A stretch of 64,000 nucleotides of DNA from assembly GCA_016647705.1 (NCBI GenBank), contig CM028325.1:32158474-32222473 (forward strand), in the 5' to 3' direction. The stretch comes from Eucommia ulmoides. Taxonomy: Eukaryota; Streptophyta; Magnoliopsida; Garryales; Eucommiaceae. A program made the translations under genes and the position numbers. The notes beneath the pieces are model-generated. The model had not been told where the DNA came from and ran no database searches. It worked only from the letters and a program-made list of their open reading frames with translations. Shown here in pieces: positions 35,233 to 47,771 of this stretch; within the stretch, counting starts at the first letter, position 1; each line of letters begins with the position of its first letter.

Positions 35233-35284
35233 GGAGAGGGGAGAAGTGAATTCATCTTCTACTTGCTTAGTGAGAGAGTAAGTG

Positions 35285-38045
35285 ATGATGGAAAATATGG
35301 AATTATTACTCTTCGGTCTTTTAATTTTGTGTTTGTTTTTTGTGGTGAGAATTGTTTATGAAACTATAGTCTGCTACTGGCTAACACCCCGACGCATAAG
35401 GAGAACCATGGAAATGCAAGGCGTCAGGGGGCCGCCGCCGCGGTTTCTCGTCGGAAACATACCGGAAACCGTCGCAATGGTGGCTGAATCCACCCGCAAG
35501 GACATGGACTCCGTCGGACACGACCTAGTTGGCCGGCTTTTGCCGCATTTCGTCCTCTGGTCTAAACTATACGGTACAATTTTATTATTTTTCATATTTC
35601 TACATTTATATTTCTATTATTTACTTTCTAGTATTTTAGTTTTTCTGTTTTGTATTTTACTTTCTGTCTACATAAAATAAAAAAATAAACAAAAAGTCAT
35701 GTTAATTAAAAGCTGAAAAATACTAATAGATAGGTCAACCGGTAGATTCACATCACACCTGCGATCTTTCTACCGATAATGGTGGTACCCAGTCCTATGG
35801 GCCACATTCTATTCGGAAGAATAAAATACAAATTGTCTTTCGGAGAGATGGCTAAGTGGTTGATAGCCCCGGTCTTGAAAACCGGTATAGTTTTGAACAA
35901 AGAACTATCAAGGGTTTGAATCCTTCTCTTTTTTTTTTTCGTTGAATAGACTTGTTTCTTTGTGGAATAGAATTATTTCTTTATTGGCCTGGACAAGTAT
36001 CGTAAAGAAAGCTATTAAATATTTTTTTTATATTTATTAAGTATTAATATATATTTATTAGATATTTTTATTTTTATTTTTAATATTTAAAAAGGGAAAA
36101 GATTTATATATTGGAATGGTACGGAACCACGGCTGTGCTTGACGGAGACGGAGCTCGTCAAGGAGCTACTGCTGAAGCACAATGGCATTTCCGGAAAATC
36201 ATGGCTACAACAACAAGGATCAAAGCATTTCATCGGCCGGGGCCTGCTCATGGCCAACGGCCACCATTGGCACCACCAGCGTCACATCGTTGCGCCGGCT
36301 TTCATCGGAGAAAAACTCAAGGTAACGGTGATCGGAAACCCTGTAAATAGCACTTTTTACCCCCAATTTTTAGATAAATTTTCACCTTTTACTCTATAGA
36401 GCTACACGGGGTTCATGGTGGAGTGCACCGAGCAAATGCTACGGTCGCTTGAGAACGCAGTAGAGACGGGTCAAACCGAGTTCGAGATCGGCGAATACAT
36501 GAGTCGACTCACTGCTGATATCATCTCTCGGACCGAGTTCGACGGAAACTACCAGAAGGGGAAGCGAATATTTCATTTGCTTACGGATTTACAAAGACTT
36601 TGCGCACAAGCTACCCGCCACCTGTGCTTTCCTGGCAGCCGGTGAGTCATCTTCTCGATAAGCCCATTTTCTCTCTTCTTTTTCTTTTGGTTAATAATGA
36701 AATCAAATTAATAAAAATTCTTAAACCAAATAAATATTTTAATTTGACTACAGTTTAACAGAATTTATTGATCAATATTTTAATTAGAGTTGCTTCGTCA
36801 ACCACTACTTCACCGTAACCGATCACCAGACTTCGGTCGTCGATCACCAAAACTAGAATCACTGATCATCGAAATTTTTTTTGGGTTAATCGGCCGGAAG
36901 TTTCAAATAATAGACTTAACTTTAAAAAAATCTCACTTAAGATATAAGTTTTGATTTAATCCCTTAAGTTAAATTTTACTTGAGTTTTAATTCCGGGATT
37001 GTAGGGAGAACTTGGTGAGTAAATTCGTATTATAGTGAATATTAGTTACATGTAACAAATATTAGTTACAATTTAATAATTATTAAATATATTTATGTAA
37101 TATTAGTTACATGTTACAATTATATATATATGTATGTATAATATTTGTGACATTCAACAAATATTACACACATAAATTAATTTAATATTACTTACATGTA
37201 TTTATATATATTTAGTTACATGTAATTAATTACATGTATTTTGTTTGATTTTTGTTACATCTAACAAAATTTTACATACAAATAAATTATATGTTACAAA
37301 ATACAGTAATATCTGTAACATCTAACAAAAATTTACACGCAAAGTTATTAAATATAATCGCGCATGTGCAAGCGCATGTAGTGGGTTTCCGTCTTTTCTA
37401 AATAGATAGAACTAAAACACAAGTTTCTTTTATCTAATTTTTTTGCTTTTTTATTTCAAATTTAACTACTCGTCTAAAGTTTAATTTATATTCATAATAA
37501 AATTAAATGTAATTGATAATTTTTAGAATAAAAAATTATTTTAGTTAAATACATTCATTTAATCATGAATATATTTTTTATTTTTTTTAAATAATAATAT
37601 TGCACTAGGAATTTGCCGTGAATTAAAAAAATTTATTACTAGCTATAATATTTTAAAAGCTCATAATTTTAAAATATACTTATCCGTCCATACTTAAAGG
37701 CACATTTTAATATAATTCTAATAAAAAATAATTATATAATTTAAAATTATAAATTTAAAATATAATTAATAAATTACCTTAACAATTTAATTTATATTAT
37801 AATTAATGTCATGAATGCAAATGATATAATCTCTCTAATTATATAATTAAACGGATGAAATTATCTCCAATTATATCCCCGCCGCCTCAAAATTTATTGC
37901 TTGTCCTACAAAATTGTGTGCCATTATTCCTTCAAAATTTTATGTTAACAAATAATTAATTTTACCGTTTGATTAATCTAATTTCTACTCTTAATATTTT
38001 CAATTGATTTAAGGAGTTCATATTATATAATTTTTTATTTTTAAA

Positions 38046-38114
<69 letters not shown>

Positions 38115-40208
38115 ACATAATTATAGTATTAAATACAATTTAAATATTAGTCAATCATTAAATTAATAGGAAAAGTAATATAAGCAACCCGTCATAAAAA
38201 AAAAAAAAATCAAAAATAAATAAAAATTACCCTTTATGCCTTTCTTTCTTTTTTTTAACTCACCATCACCATCTAAATTTTATTTTATTTTTAAACAGTT
38301 TTTTTCCTAGTAAATACAATAGGAAAATAAAATCACTAAAAATGGAGGTGGAGAAGTTGCTAATGGAGATTATAAAGAACCGGAGAGATTGTGCCGAGAT
38401 CGGGAGGAGCAGTTCGTACGGACACGATTTACTGGGAATGCTGCTTAACCACATGCAACAGGAGAAGGAAAAAGGCGACAATGGTGATTTTAGGTTGAAT
38501 CTGCAGTTGATAATGGACGAATGCAAAACTTTCTTCTTCGCCGGACACGAGACGACGGCGCTGTTGCTGACGTGGACCGCCATGTTGCTTGGCAGCAACC
38601 CTTCTTGGCAGCAAAAGATCCGGCAGGAAGTCACTCAGGTCTGCGGCGGTGGTGCTCCGTCCGTTGATCATCTCTCTAAGCTCACCACGGTATCCCCCTC
38701 TCTCTCTAGGTTTAATCATATTTTTGGGTTGCATTTTGTGTTATCGCACATCACAAGTGAAAAGAGTTGATGATCAAGTTATGAATATAAGTAAAAGTCT
38801 TACTCAATGAACTAGTTTTGAGATTGAGAAAGGCTCAAGACCACTATACACTGATATCAAATATCATGTTACAATAATTTTGATCCAATAGTGACAAAGG
38901 AAAGACCGGTCGTAGGGATGCTTGCGGTCCGAGTTTGGCTCGGTTTTATACAAAATCAAAACCAAAACCGTGAAACATATATAAAACCAAAATCAAAACC
39001 GCCGGTTTCTTTTAAACGGTTTTAAAACTGGACCATTTAATTTTATTCAAAACCAAAATCAAAACCGCGAAACCACGAAACCGTTTAAGAATTTTTAATT
39101 TATAAAAAAAAAATTAAAACCAAAATCGCGAAACCACAGACCATTGTTTCTTATATATGAAAAAAAAAAATCATAGCTAAAATATAACAACAGTCTCCAA
39201 ATCATTTTCATACAATTAATTTTTAATTCTGCAAAATCAACTAATTGATTTTGAAGAGAAAATATGAAAAGTGAGATAAAACCCTACCTATAACCATATA
39301 TTTATATTAGGATTAGTGAGTAAAAGAGTTAACTTATAAATAAATAAATAAATAAAATAGGGATTCAACTATAAATTTCTTATTTATGTGTGTGTATATA
39401 TATATCGGTTATACGATTACACGATTCGGTCACGTAATTCGGTTATACGGTTCGGTTACGCGGTTATTATCCCAAAACTAAAACCAGAACTAAAACCACT
39501 TCGATTGCTAAATTTAAAACCAAGACCAAGACCAAGACCAAAACCATTTAGTCAGTTTCAATCCGGACCATTCAATTCGGTTTCTCTCAGTTACTCGTCG
39601 GTTCGGTTTTTTTGGGCATCCCTAACTGGTCAAGCACTAGTCGACCAAAGGTTCAATGTATGAGAAATAGATTGTTGATTTATTCCACATTAAATGTAAA
39701 AAAAAAAAAAAAAAGAGGCTGGTGGTGGTGAGATTATAAATGTCAACATGTAGTAATTTTTTTTTTTTTTTTTTTTTTTGGGTTGCAGTTAAACATGGTT
39801 ATTAATGAATCCCTGAGGCTATACCCGCCGGCGACTCTTCTTCCCCGGATGGCGTTCGAAGACATGACTCTCGGCGACCTCAATGTCCCGAAGGGCCTCT
39901 CCGTTTGGATACCGATGCTCGCGATCCATCACAGCGAAGAATTATGGGGCCCTGACGCCAATGAATTCAACCCGGATAGGTTTAGATCCAAATCGCAGGC
40001 CGCCGGCCGGCATTTCCTCCCATTCGCCGCCGGCCCGAGGAACTGCGTCGGCCAGGGGTTTGCCCTAATGGAAGCCAAAATCATTCTGGCCATGTTGATT
40101 TCCCGTTTTAGGTTCACTGTTTCGGAGAATTACAGGCATGCCCCTGTTGTTGTGCTCACCATAAAACCCAAGTATGGAGTACCAATTTGTCTAGAGCCCT
40201 TGAATTAA
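35285..40208 (+). CDS. CYP735A: Cytochrome P450, CYP735A-like cytokinin trans-hydroxylase, intact
   Basis: Five exons join cleanly: 35285-35573, 36095-36321, 36400-36641, 38299-38689 and 39789-40208. They total 1569 bp and encode 522 aa, normal for CYP735A. The product has an N-terminal membrane anchor (residues 6-26), a proline hinge GPPPR (49-53), WxxQR in helix C (WHHQR, 155-159), the I-helix AGHETT (334-339), ExxR (E390-R393), NPDRF and the heme loop FAAGPRNCVG with Cys469. Family signatures such as CYWLTPRRI, GISGKSWLQQQG, FIGRGLLMANG and SLRLYPPATLLPRMAFED identify CYP735A, which hydroxylates isopentenyladenine nucleotides to trans-zeatin forms at the ER. All splice sites are GT-AG and no stop or shift is present. 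Introns 3 and 4 are long and transposon-laden. It is the only clearly intact metabolic gene here. Confidence 0.93.
35842..35932 (+). pseudogene. trnS-UGA: Plastid-type trnS(UGA) copy in intron 1 of the P450 gene
   Basis: The sequence opens GGAGAGATGGCTAAGTGG, carries GGTCTTGAAAACCGG as the anticodon arm (anticodon TGA) and a long variable arm (TATAGTTTTG...ACTATC), and ends with GGGTTTGAATCC. This is the chloroplast serine tRNA layout, not the nuclear or mitochondrial one. Acceptor and T-stem bases have changed (the end reads TCTCTT rather than a full complement of GGAGAGA) and it lies inside an intron, so it is best read as nuclear plastid DNA, probably not functional. Confidence 0.8.
37040..37240. 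repeat. TTACATGT-rich patch in P450 intron 3
   Basis: One exact GTTACATGTAAC (37045-37056) is followed within 200 bp by GTTACATGTTAC, CTTACATGTA, GTTACATGTAATT and ATTACATGTA. These resemble the motif repeated in the MULE 3.4 kb upstream, but no transposon ends were found here. Confidence 0.55.
38044..38110. repeat. (TA)n microsatellite in P450 intron 3
   Basis: An uninterrupted TA run of about 30 units inside the 1.66-kb third intron (36642-38298). The rest of that intron is AT-rich without any coding frame. Confidence 0.95.
38912..39624. mobile_element. hAT-type MITE in P450 intron 4
   Basis: The left end TAGGGATGC is mirrored by the right end GCATCCCTA. The interior has many AAAACC / GGTTTT phrases in opposite orientation on the two halves, so it can fold back. 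Flanks are ACCGGTCG (38904-38911) and ACTGGTCA (39625-39632), 6 of 8 identical, as for an aged 8-bp hAT duplication. The intron still has usable splice sites around it. Confidence 0.78.
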
Positions 40209-42480
40209 AGAGGGATTTTCCCCTTTCAATGTGTATTGTAACTTCTTGGATTTTTAAAAATTAAGTTTTTCCGCCAAAACTCCTATTTTAAAAATAAATC
40301 AATTTTCCACTCCCATACCATACCATACCATGTTCATAACTCCTATTTAAAAAAATTGACAGAGACCCCTACTAATAAATCTTAATAACAAAAATACCAC
40401 TTGTTTATTTAAACCTAACCCTAATTACCCTAATTTTCATTTTCATCTCACATCTATCTCTCTCTCTCAAATCTCTCAACATCGCACTCTCGTCCATCAT
40501 CTCCTCAAGTTGTCGTCGTCGTCGTTCATGGTCAGCATTGCCGCTAGCTGCTGTCATCGTCGTTTGTGGTCATCGTCACTGCAAGTTGTTGTCGTCTTCG
40601 CCACCATAAGCTGCCTTCTTTGTCATTCATGGTCACCGCAAGCTACCGTCATTGTCGTGCCCTTGTTGCTCATCTCGTTGTCTCATTTATCAGCCAGATC
40701 TACCCCAAATCTAGTCATATTTACTTCTCTTCAACCTGCAGTGGACATGTCGGCGAGCCAACACTCCTTCTTCCCCGTGGATGACGCCGACCACAACCTT
40801 GTATGCTTCGTTGCTCGTTTCCCACCATCGCCGCCTCGCTGCTCGTCACCGCGTCTTCCTACTCAAATCTATCCATAGCTAAGTAGATCTAAATCTACTT
40901 AGATTTGAATAAATCTACTTAGATCTTGAGTAGGAAGACACGGTGACGAGCAGCGAGGCGGCAACGGTGGGCAACGAGCAACAATGATTTCTTTGATTGA
41001 TGATTTTCTAATTTCTTTTTCGTAACGTGTTCGAGATTTTTGATTTTTTTAAATCTCGATGCTTTACTTAAATCGTTATTTGATTTTCGCATTTGCAGAT
41101 GTTAATTCATCTCCATCTATATGTAGTGTATGAAGATGGTTGTGGATATCTTAATCGTTTTTTTTATTTTCTGTTATGCATGCACTGAATTTGTTCAGTG
41201 GATTTCTATGGATTTGTTCTGTATACACTGGATTTGTTTTGTAGATTTGGTCAGTCGATTTTTGCATTCACTGGATCTACATAGCCTATTATGCATATAC
41301 TAGATTTTCATTCTTTTTTTTTCAGTGGATTTCTACTGGATTTGAGTAAATTTTTATGCATTTTTTTATTATATTTCAACTACGAGTTTAGTATTCTTAT
41401 TTTAAACAGTTTCATGTAAGCAAATACATCTAACTCTATGGATTTTAGAATTTCTATCTAGTAGATATCCACTTAATTTTTTTTTTAGATTTCTACTTAG
41501 ACTATTTTTAGTGGATCTTTACTTAATTAAGTGGATATCCACTTAATTATATTTAGTTGACTTTGAAAGTATTTTTAGTGGATATTTAGTTTAAATAGAA
41601 TTTAAAATTTAATATTTTTATATTTTAAAATATTCATAGAATGTTCCAAAAAATAAACTAAAATTCAATGGAATCCATGCAAGGGTGTTTAAGGTATTTT
41701 TAAAAAGTTATATATTTTGAAAAAAAAATCTATAAACTTTTTATTAAAAATTAAAATTTGGTGGAATTACAAAAAATTATGTGGATACTACGAAATAAAA
41801 TTAAGTGAAACGTAACAAGAGTATTTATGATATTTTACAAGAAATTGTATATTTTTAAGAAAAATAAAATTAACTAATTTTTTTTATTAAAATATAAAAT
41901 TTGAGTGGAATTTGAAAAATAAGTGAAATTTTAAAATATGCTTTTTTTTTTTAATTTTTGGAGCTTAGAAAAAAAATGGCTAAAATGGCAATTCTATAAA
42001 TTCTATAACTATATATTGAAGGGTAATCTAAGAAGAATATATTTGTTGGTATTTTTGCGCTAAGCCAAAAAAGTTTGATCCTTTAAAAGTTATATTTTTT
42101 TTTATAAAATGGGAGCCCATAAAAAATTTTCCTTAAAAATTAAGGGGAGAACTCAAGTTCTCCCTAATTTTTAAAAAATTTCAATCCCTATGATTTAAAA
42201 AAAATAAAAAATAAAAAAATAGAACCATTAAAAGTTTAAGTAAGTCCGATTTATTTAAATATCGAATAAACATTTCAAATAATTTTTAACCCTTTCAATC
42301 AATTTTCTTGATCCGCCATTGCACTTTGTTTTTTTTTAATATTTTTAGTTGGATATATATGATGAATCATGTTTTTAATTACATTTTTAGTTGCGCAATA
42401 ATTTTGTTATTAATGTGGACAGAATATAATTAATATTGAACACAATCATAACATTACACTAAGTTTAGTATTTTAATTCT
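40209..42480. other. Downstream of the P450 gene; probable transposon debris, no gene
   Basis: The flanks of this stretch (near 40260-40310 and 42085-42160) share phrases like CTCCTATTTTAAAAATAAAT and, inverted, CTCCCATTTTATAAAAAAAA, so a decayed terminal-inverted-repeat element is possible. The interior has GC-rich CGTCGTC phrases (40510-40870) with no recognisable protein. From 41160 to 41560 there are scattered repeats of GTGGATTT-type phrases. Confidence 0.45.
40810..40982. repeat. Strong hairpin (65-bp arms)
   Basis: The arm at 40810-40875 contains CGCCTCGCTGCTCGTCACCG and CTTCCTACTCAA. It is repeated inverted at 40918-40982 with only a few mismatches, around a loop that is itself palindromic (repeated CTACTTAGAT). 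Confidence 0.85.
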
Positions 42481-45400
42481 AGTTGAAAGTTTTTGTATAC
42501 CTCATTTGTCACTCGCCCAGACATTACCTACGTTGTGAACAAAATCCAAGTTACTCCCTATTTATAGATCTCTTGCATATCTCTGTAAATCAGTCTTACT
42601 CATATATCAATACAATTCTCTCATGTTGTCTCAACATTATGCCTCTCTATTATTCAAAAAATACGTTATTTTGATGATAAAAATGCCCCTCAATTAATTT
42701 TTTTAAATAATAAACACTAACAACCACAACAAACATTCATTATCTCGCCACAATCACATCAATCATTTACTATCATCACCAACACTACCAAACACACTAG
42801 TTGTTTGCATTGAAATCAACACCACCATCCCGTCTATATCCACCATTGTAATCACAACAATCATTCACCACTATAACAAATAGTCATTGCCACCATAAAA
42901 TTTACTACCACCACATCCGCCATTGTTAACCACCTCAAACTAATCACCGCCATCATCACAACAAACATTAACTACCACCATAGCAAACATACCAATTTTT
43001 AATTTATTTCTTGAAATTTGGTTAGCTTCAATTATTCCTAAAAAAAAATTAAGAGACTACACATTTAAAGAATAACCCGAGATTATAAACTATTTTCCCA
43101 GAAATGTATGTCTTGGCCTAGATTGACCAAAGGAGGTGAATTGGGTCAAGGAACATTTTCAACTTTTCTTAATATCCGCAATCTCACAGCACTCCAACCA
43201 CTTTAGTAGACAATAAATATAATAATAGTATAAAAACTTTATACAGATAGATTGTTTAAATTATTTTAATATGTACGAGCTATTTAATAATCACAATACT
43301 TATAAGGTATATATATAAAGTATAAACACAATATAATAGAGACAGAGACAAGTAATATATCGAAGTAGAACTTTCCAATATATAGTTGACATTAAATTTA
43401 AGTTGGACCAACTATTGAGAATCCAGCATATCCCATGACTAAGACCACTTTTTTTCTTATGCCCACATACACATTTAAGAAAGATTATCCTAATGATAAA
43501 GATAATGATTATAGGAAGGGCTCCCATGATGATGATTATAGGAAAGGAACTCAAAAGAGTCAACACGCACACGCGCACCTCGTTTGATAAGACATTTAAG
43601 GACCCTTAATTCCCAAATAATATAAAGGATGTAGATCATGCTTAAACATCACTATCGTTAATGCCCTTCCACTTCATAAACTCTTATTTCCTTTCTCTTC
43701 CTTTCCGGCCCGTGGCGCCCCAACGGCAATGGTCGATGGCGGTGGTCAACAGCGGTGGTGGTTGGCGAGATGGTCAGTGATAGGTGACGGCAATGCTCGG
43801 GGGCATATTATTATTAATTATAAAACTTTTAATTAATCTATTGTTAGACCTATTTTACTTGAAAAGTAATTTAATTTCTTTAAAATTGTGTTTTAGTTTC
43901 ACCTTCTTTTATCAGCTTGTGTTAATTGTCTCTTCGAGATACATTCAAGTGAAAATACAATTAAAATACTAAAAAATAACTTAATACCCTGATTATCTTC
44001 AATACTAAATAGATTCAATTGAGTAATAAACTTAATATACAGCTAAAAGTGTGACTAAAAACACTAAAAAATAACATTTTGTGTGCAAAATGCTTTGGCT
44101 TTGTTCTACATTAGTTACTTTTAATTATAAACGTAATTAACTACCAATATATATATAAACGTAATAAAAATGGGATTTAATATCAATTAAATTTAACTAA
44201 AAACCTTAAAAAACAGTATAATGTCCCTATCGTGTTCAATAAATGTTACATTTCATCTATAAGAATAAAAAAAAAAAATTATGTAACTAAAAAAAAAACA
44301 GCATCACTTTGGGTATAATATTTTGGTAGCGTCCAGTATTAGTTACATTTAATACTACTGGTATGCATAAGAGAAAAAGTAGTGAACTCAAGTTATTTCG
44401 AGTACACGATTTTTTATTTTTTATTTTTTGAATTTGTTAATTATGTGAATGAGCTCCCAAGAAAAAAACCTATATTTATATTAGGATTTGTTACACTTTA
44501 TTCCCTTAGAGTTTGACTGTATTTTACTTATACCCCCGTTGTACTTTTGTCATCACTTACTTATGTGATTCAAACTTAAGTATAACGGTTAATTAATTAA
44601 AGAAAAAAAACACGTAAAATGAAAATGTTATATCGACCTGTTTGGCCCAACCCGACTCGGAGAGAATAAAGAAAGGGAAAAAATAAGGACAAACGGATAT
44701 TTACCCGATCTGGGTTGATAAAAATGTTAATTAATACAAAATTATTTATAATTTGAACTTCTGGAAATTTCACATTTAATTTTAACAGAAAATATAATTG
44801 TTATACTTTAATCTAAATTACAAAATGATAAATAATTACGAAAATACTACCGTATAATTGAGGAGGAGGGCAAAGAGTGCCCTTAACTCTTCACATTACT
44901 ACGTTGACATCGTGTTATCTCTCACTAGAATTAGATAAAGTGTGGGGATATGTAATCACCACCACATAATAAGATTATGATGGTTGATATTGTAACAAGT
45001 CTCGAATCTCATGATAAATTAATGAAGAAGAGGGGCACATCAAAATATCTAATTTTCTATTATTTTCTATTGGTGGATGATTATGACATGCACAAAACCC
45101 CTCATCCATCTTTAAACACTGATACGCGTTGTTAAAGTCAATAAACTTGTGAGTTAAAATATGAGACAATATCCCAGGTCAATTTTGTTTAAAAATAAAT
45201 TTCAAACGAGACTAAAATAATTTTTATAGTCGCATAATTTTTTTATAAAAATTTTATTTTTATTTTTATTTTTTTTGTATATCCATGAGTGTCTCCACAC
45301 CCACATAGGATGTGAGACCTAGTTAAAGCCGCCTTGTTGGCCTTGTCGCGGGATTGATCCTACCAATATCTCAAGATGTCAACGCGGAAGATATTTTATG

Positions 45401-45657
45401 AATCGTGATATATCATATCTGCAGATTACGTCGTCACCAAATATTATAATTTCAATCAACCAAATGATAGTTATTAATCTCACAATATAGTTCTTTTTCC
45501 AAATCTTCATATTGGTTCATAATTAGAGAAATGATTAAAGTCTTCAGGTTTGATCACGCGAAAGATCCTACCGACAATAAAGTCAATCCATAGTGGTGAT
45601 TGTTTTTTAAGATTTGGGGTTGAAAAAGATCTTGACTATATCGGATTAGGATTTTAA
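42481..45657. other. Intergenic DNA, no gene seen
   Basis: No coding frame is supported. A degenerate ACC/CCACAA-rich stretch lies at 42720-42990. A Mutator-terminus-like phrase (GTTACACTTTATTCCCTTAG) begins near 44490, similar to the ends at 6.1-9.4 kb. The rest is AT-rich. Confidence 0.55.
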
Positions 45658-46032
45658 GGGAAATTATTACTGACACCCCCTTGTACTTAAGACGATGATC
45701 ACGATAATCCCTTATCTTCTGTCAAATACCACAAAGACTATTTACAGAAGAAAAATAATGATCACTTACTTATCTGCCCTTATCTTTTAATAAAAGAATA
45801 AAATAAAGACAATTACTATTTTATCTTTGAGTATAATTAAGTTTTTCCTTTCTTTTTTTTTCTTTTTTTTTTTCACTTTTTCCTCTCTATCTCCCTCACA
45901 AACACACAACAACTCACCAATACCGTCACCATCACACCTCCTGCCAATGCCGCCGCCACATCCTGCCACCATCTTCTTCTTCTTTTCTCCTCTTCCTCCT
46001 CCTCTTCTCCTCCTCCTCTTCTGCTCTCCTCC

Positions 46033-46075
<43 letters not shown>

Positions 46076-46592
46076 TTCTTCTTCTTCTTCTTCTTCTCTC
46101 TCTCTCTCTCTCTCCCCTAAACCAAATCCGACGGCCTCCTCTCTGGATCTGCACAATCCGGCAAGGAGACACCTAACTGTGTTTAGGAATGAGAGAGAGA
46201 ATCAAAACGTCACTGGCAACAACGGCAAACGATGGCGAACAGCGGTCGGCGGCGGAGGCTGTTGATGGAAATCACCAGAGAAGATGGTGATAGGAGGATA
46301 AAGGAAGGAAAATAGAAAGAAAAATAAAGAAAAAAACAAAGAAAGAAAAAAAAAAGATTAAAAAAAATAGAATTAATGAAGGTTAATTATATCATTTTAC
46401 ACATAAAATAAAGGGCAATTTAGTAATTTAAAAATAAATTTTAGAATTTAAGTGTTTACATCAACCAGTTAACTCTCATCGGAGAGATTAATTATATAAA
46501 AGAAGAAGTCTTTGTAGCATTTGTTAAAAAGATGAAATTATCGTAGCATTTGTCTCAAAAACACGAGGTGTTCCTTGTAATTTTTCTGAGGA
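45658..46592. mobile_element. Candidate decayed terminal-inverted-repeat element
   Basis: The left end GGGAAATTATTACTGACACC and the reverse complement of the right end (AGAAAAATTACAAGGAACACC) run on through shared phrases such as ACGATAAT and ACAAAGACT for about 100 bp. No target duplication was found. The centre is a pyrimidine-rich block with the poly-C tract. Confidence 0.45.
46034..46115. repeat. 42-nt poly-C followed by (CTT)n and (CT)n
   Basis: C runs without a break from 46034 to 46075, then TTC units to about 46095, then CT units. A CCT-rich stretch precedes it (45980-46033). The exact C count may be a sequencing or assembly artefact. Confidence 0.9.
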
Positions 46593-46991
46593 TTAATCAT
46601 TAAAATAAAAAAATAAAAAATGGTTAACATGGAAGGTGACATTAAAATTCACAAACTACAACCATAATCCTCAGGAAGAAAGATTCTCACTCTATTTGGC
46701 CTTCCGTCTTTGTTTGCCACTTTAAAAAGATTTGGCCTTTTGGATACCGAAATGACTATGTAGTCTTTCTATTTTTTATTTTTTATTTTCTATGTTATTT
46801 AAAAAGTAATTTATTTTTTTAACTCTTATCAATTTATTTTTATTTTTGATGTTTGTCAATATAACATTAACTACCATATCAAATGGTCTTTTAACAGCCA
46901 TGTTTTGGACTCCGGACAATCAAATAGGCACACCTGAAATTTCAAAATATACCCAAATCAAAACCATTTTCCTTACATAGGCGTTAATTTA

Positions 46992-47040
46992 GGCCCCGTT
47001 TGATTATTATTCCCTTCCCTGATTTTTGTTTCTACTCCCA

Positions 47041-47071
<31 letters not shown>

Positions 47072-47416
47072 ACAAGTTTCTTTTTCCGGACTATTAGTAT
47101 TATTTTGAAAAAAAATCCTGAATTCCTTTGGAATCTGAAAATCAAAAATATATGCTAATTCTTATTCACTCCTACAAAAACTATTCTCACCATCATCCCG
47201 CTAGTTGCTAGTCACCATACATTTAAAGAAAAAAAAGTCACAACAAAACTTGTTTCTTGTTTCTGTTATCATAAATTAAAAAGAAGCAACTTCAAGACGA
47301 TAATTATTACCAAATATGTTTCTATATTCCGGAATAGTCCAGAATGAAAACAAAATTTTCACCTCAATTTATTAAAAGTAGAAACAAAAATGCAGAAACA
47401 CCAACCAAACGCCATC
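46992..47416. mobile_element. Harbinger-like MITE, copy 1 (425 bp)
   Basis: It begins GGCCCCGTTTGATTA and ends CCAAACGCCATC. The flanks are TTA on both sides (46989-46991 and 47417-47419), a 3-bp target duplication of the PIF/Harbinger kind. It shares ends and interior phrases (fragments like GTTTCTACTCCCA) with the copies at 58774 and 62840. A TA run lies at 47043-47071. Confidence 0.65.
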
Positions 47417-47419
47417 TTA

Positions 47420-47771
47420 AGTTCCTATTTGGCACACCCAAACCGCGGTTTTCCAAATCAGAATTATTCAAATCACAACCCTAATCGGAGTTAGAAAACC
47501 CCACAAAAAACATTAACAAAAAAGAGAGAGAAAAAGGATTTCAAACCCTACCATAACAGCCCTTCTCACAGTATTGTAATCTGTTTTGTTCATAAAAGAA
47601 GTCATCCAATGGTATCCCCAGGAAGAAAACAACAATCCTATTTTAAACCCACATACCAAAACTAAGCACGAAAAACACGATGTTAAAGAACACCTAAAGT
47701 TACCTCTAATCACCTACCTGGTCAGAACACAAATCAACATATGGTACAAAAAAGAGCACCGGAATCTGACG
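47420..47771. other. 3' flank of the KH-domain gene
   Basis: AT-rich sequence immediately downstream of the minus-strand stop codon. It probably holds the 3' UTR of the KH gene; I cannot place the cleavage site. Confidence 0.55.

Noticed and set aside
35842..35932. Functional nuclear tRNA-Ser gene
   Set aside because: The sequence is of plastid type, its stems have decayed, and it sits in an intron.
45827..46172. Proline-rich and arginine/glycine-rich open frames
   Set aside because: They are translations of the poly-C, CCT and CTT repeats.
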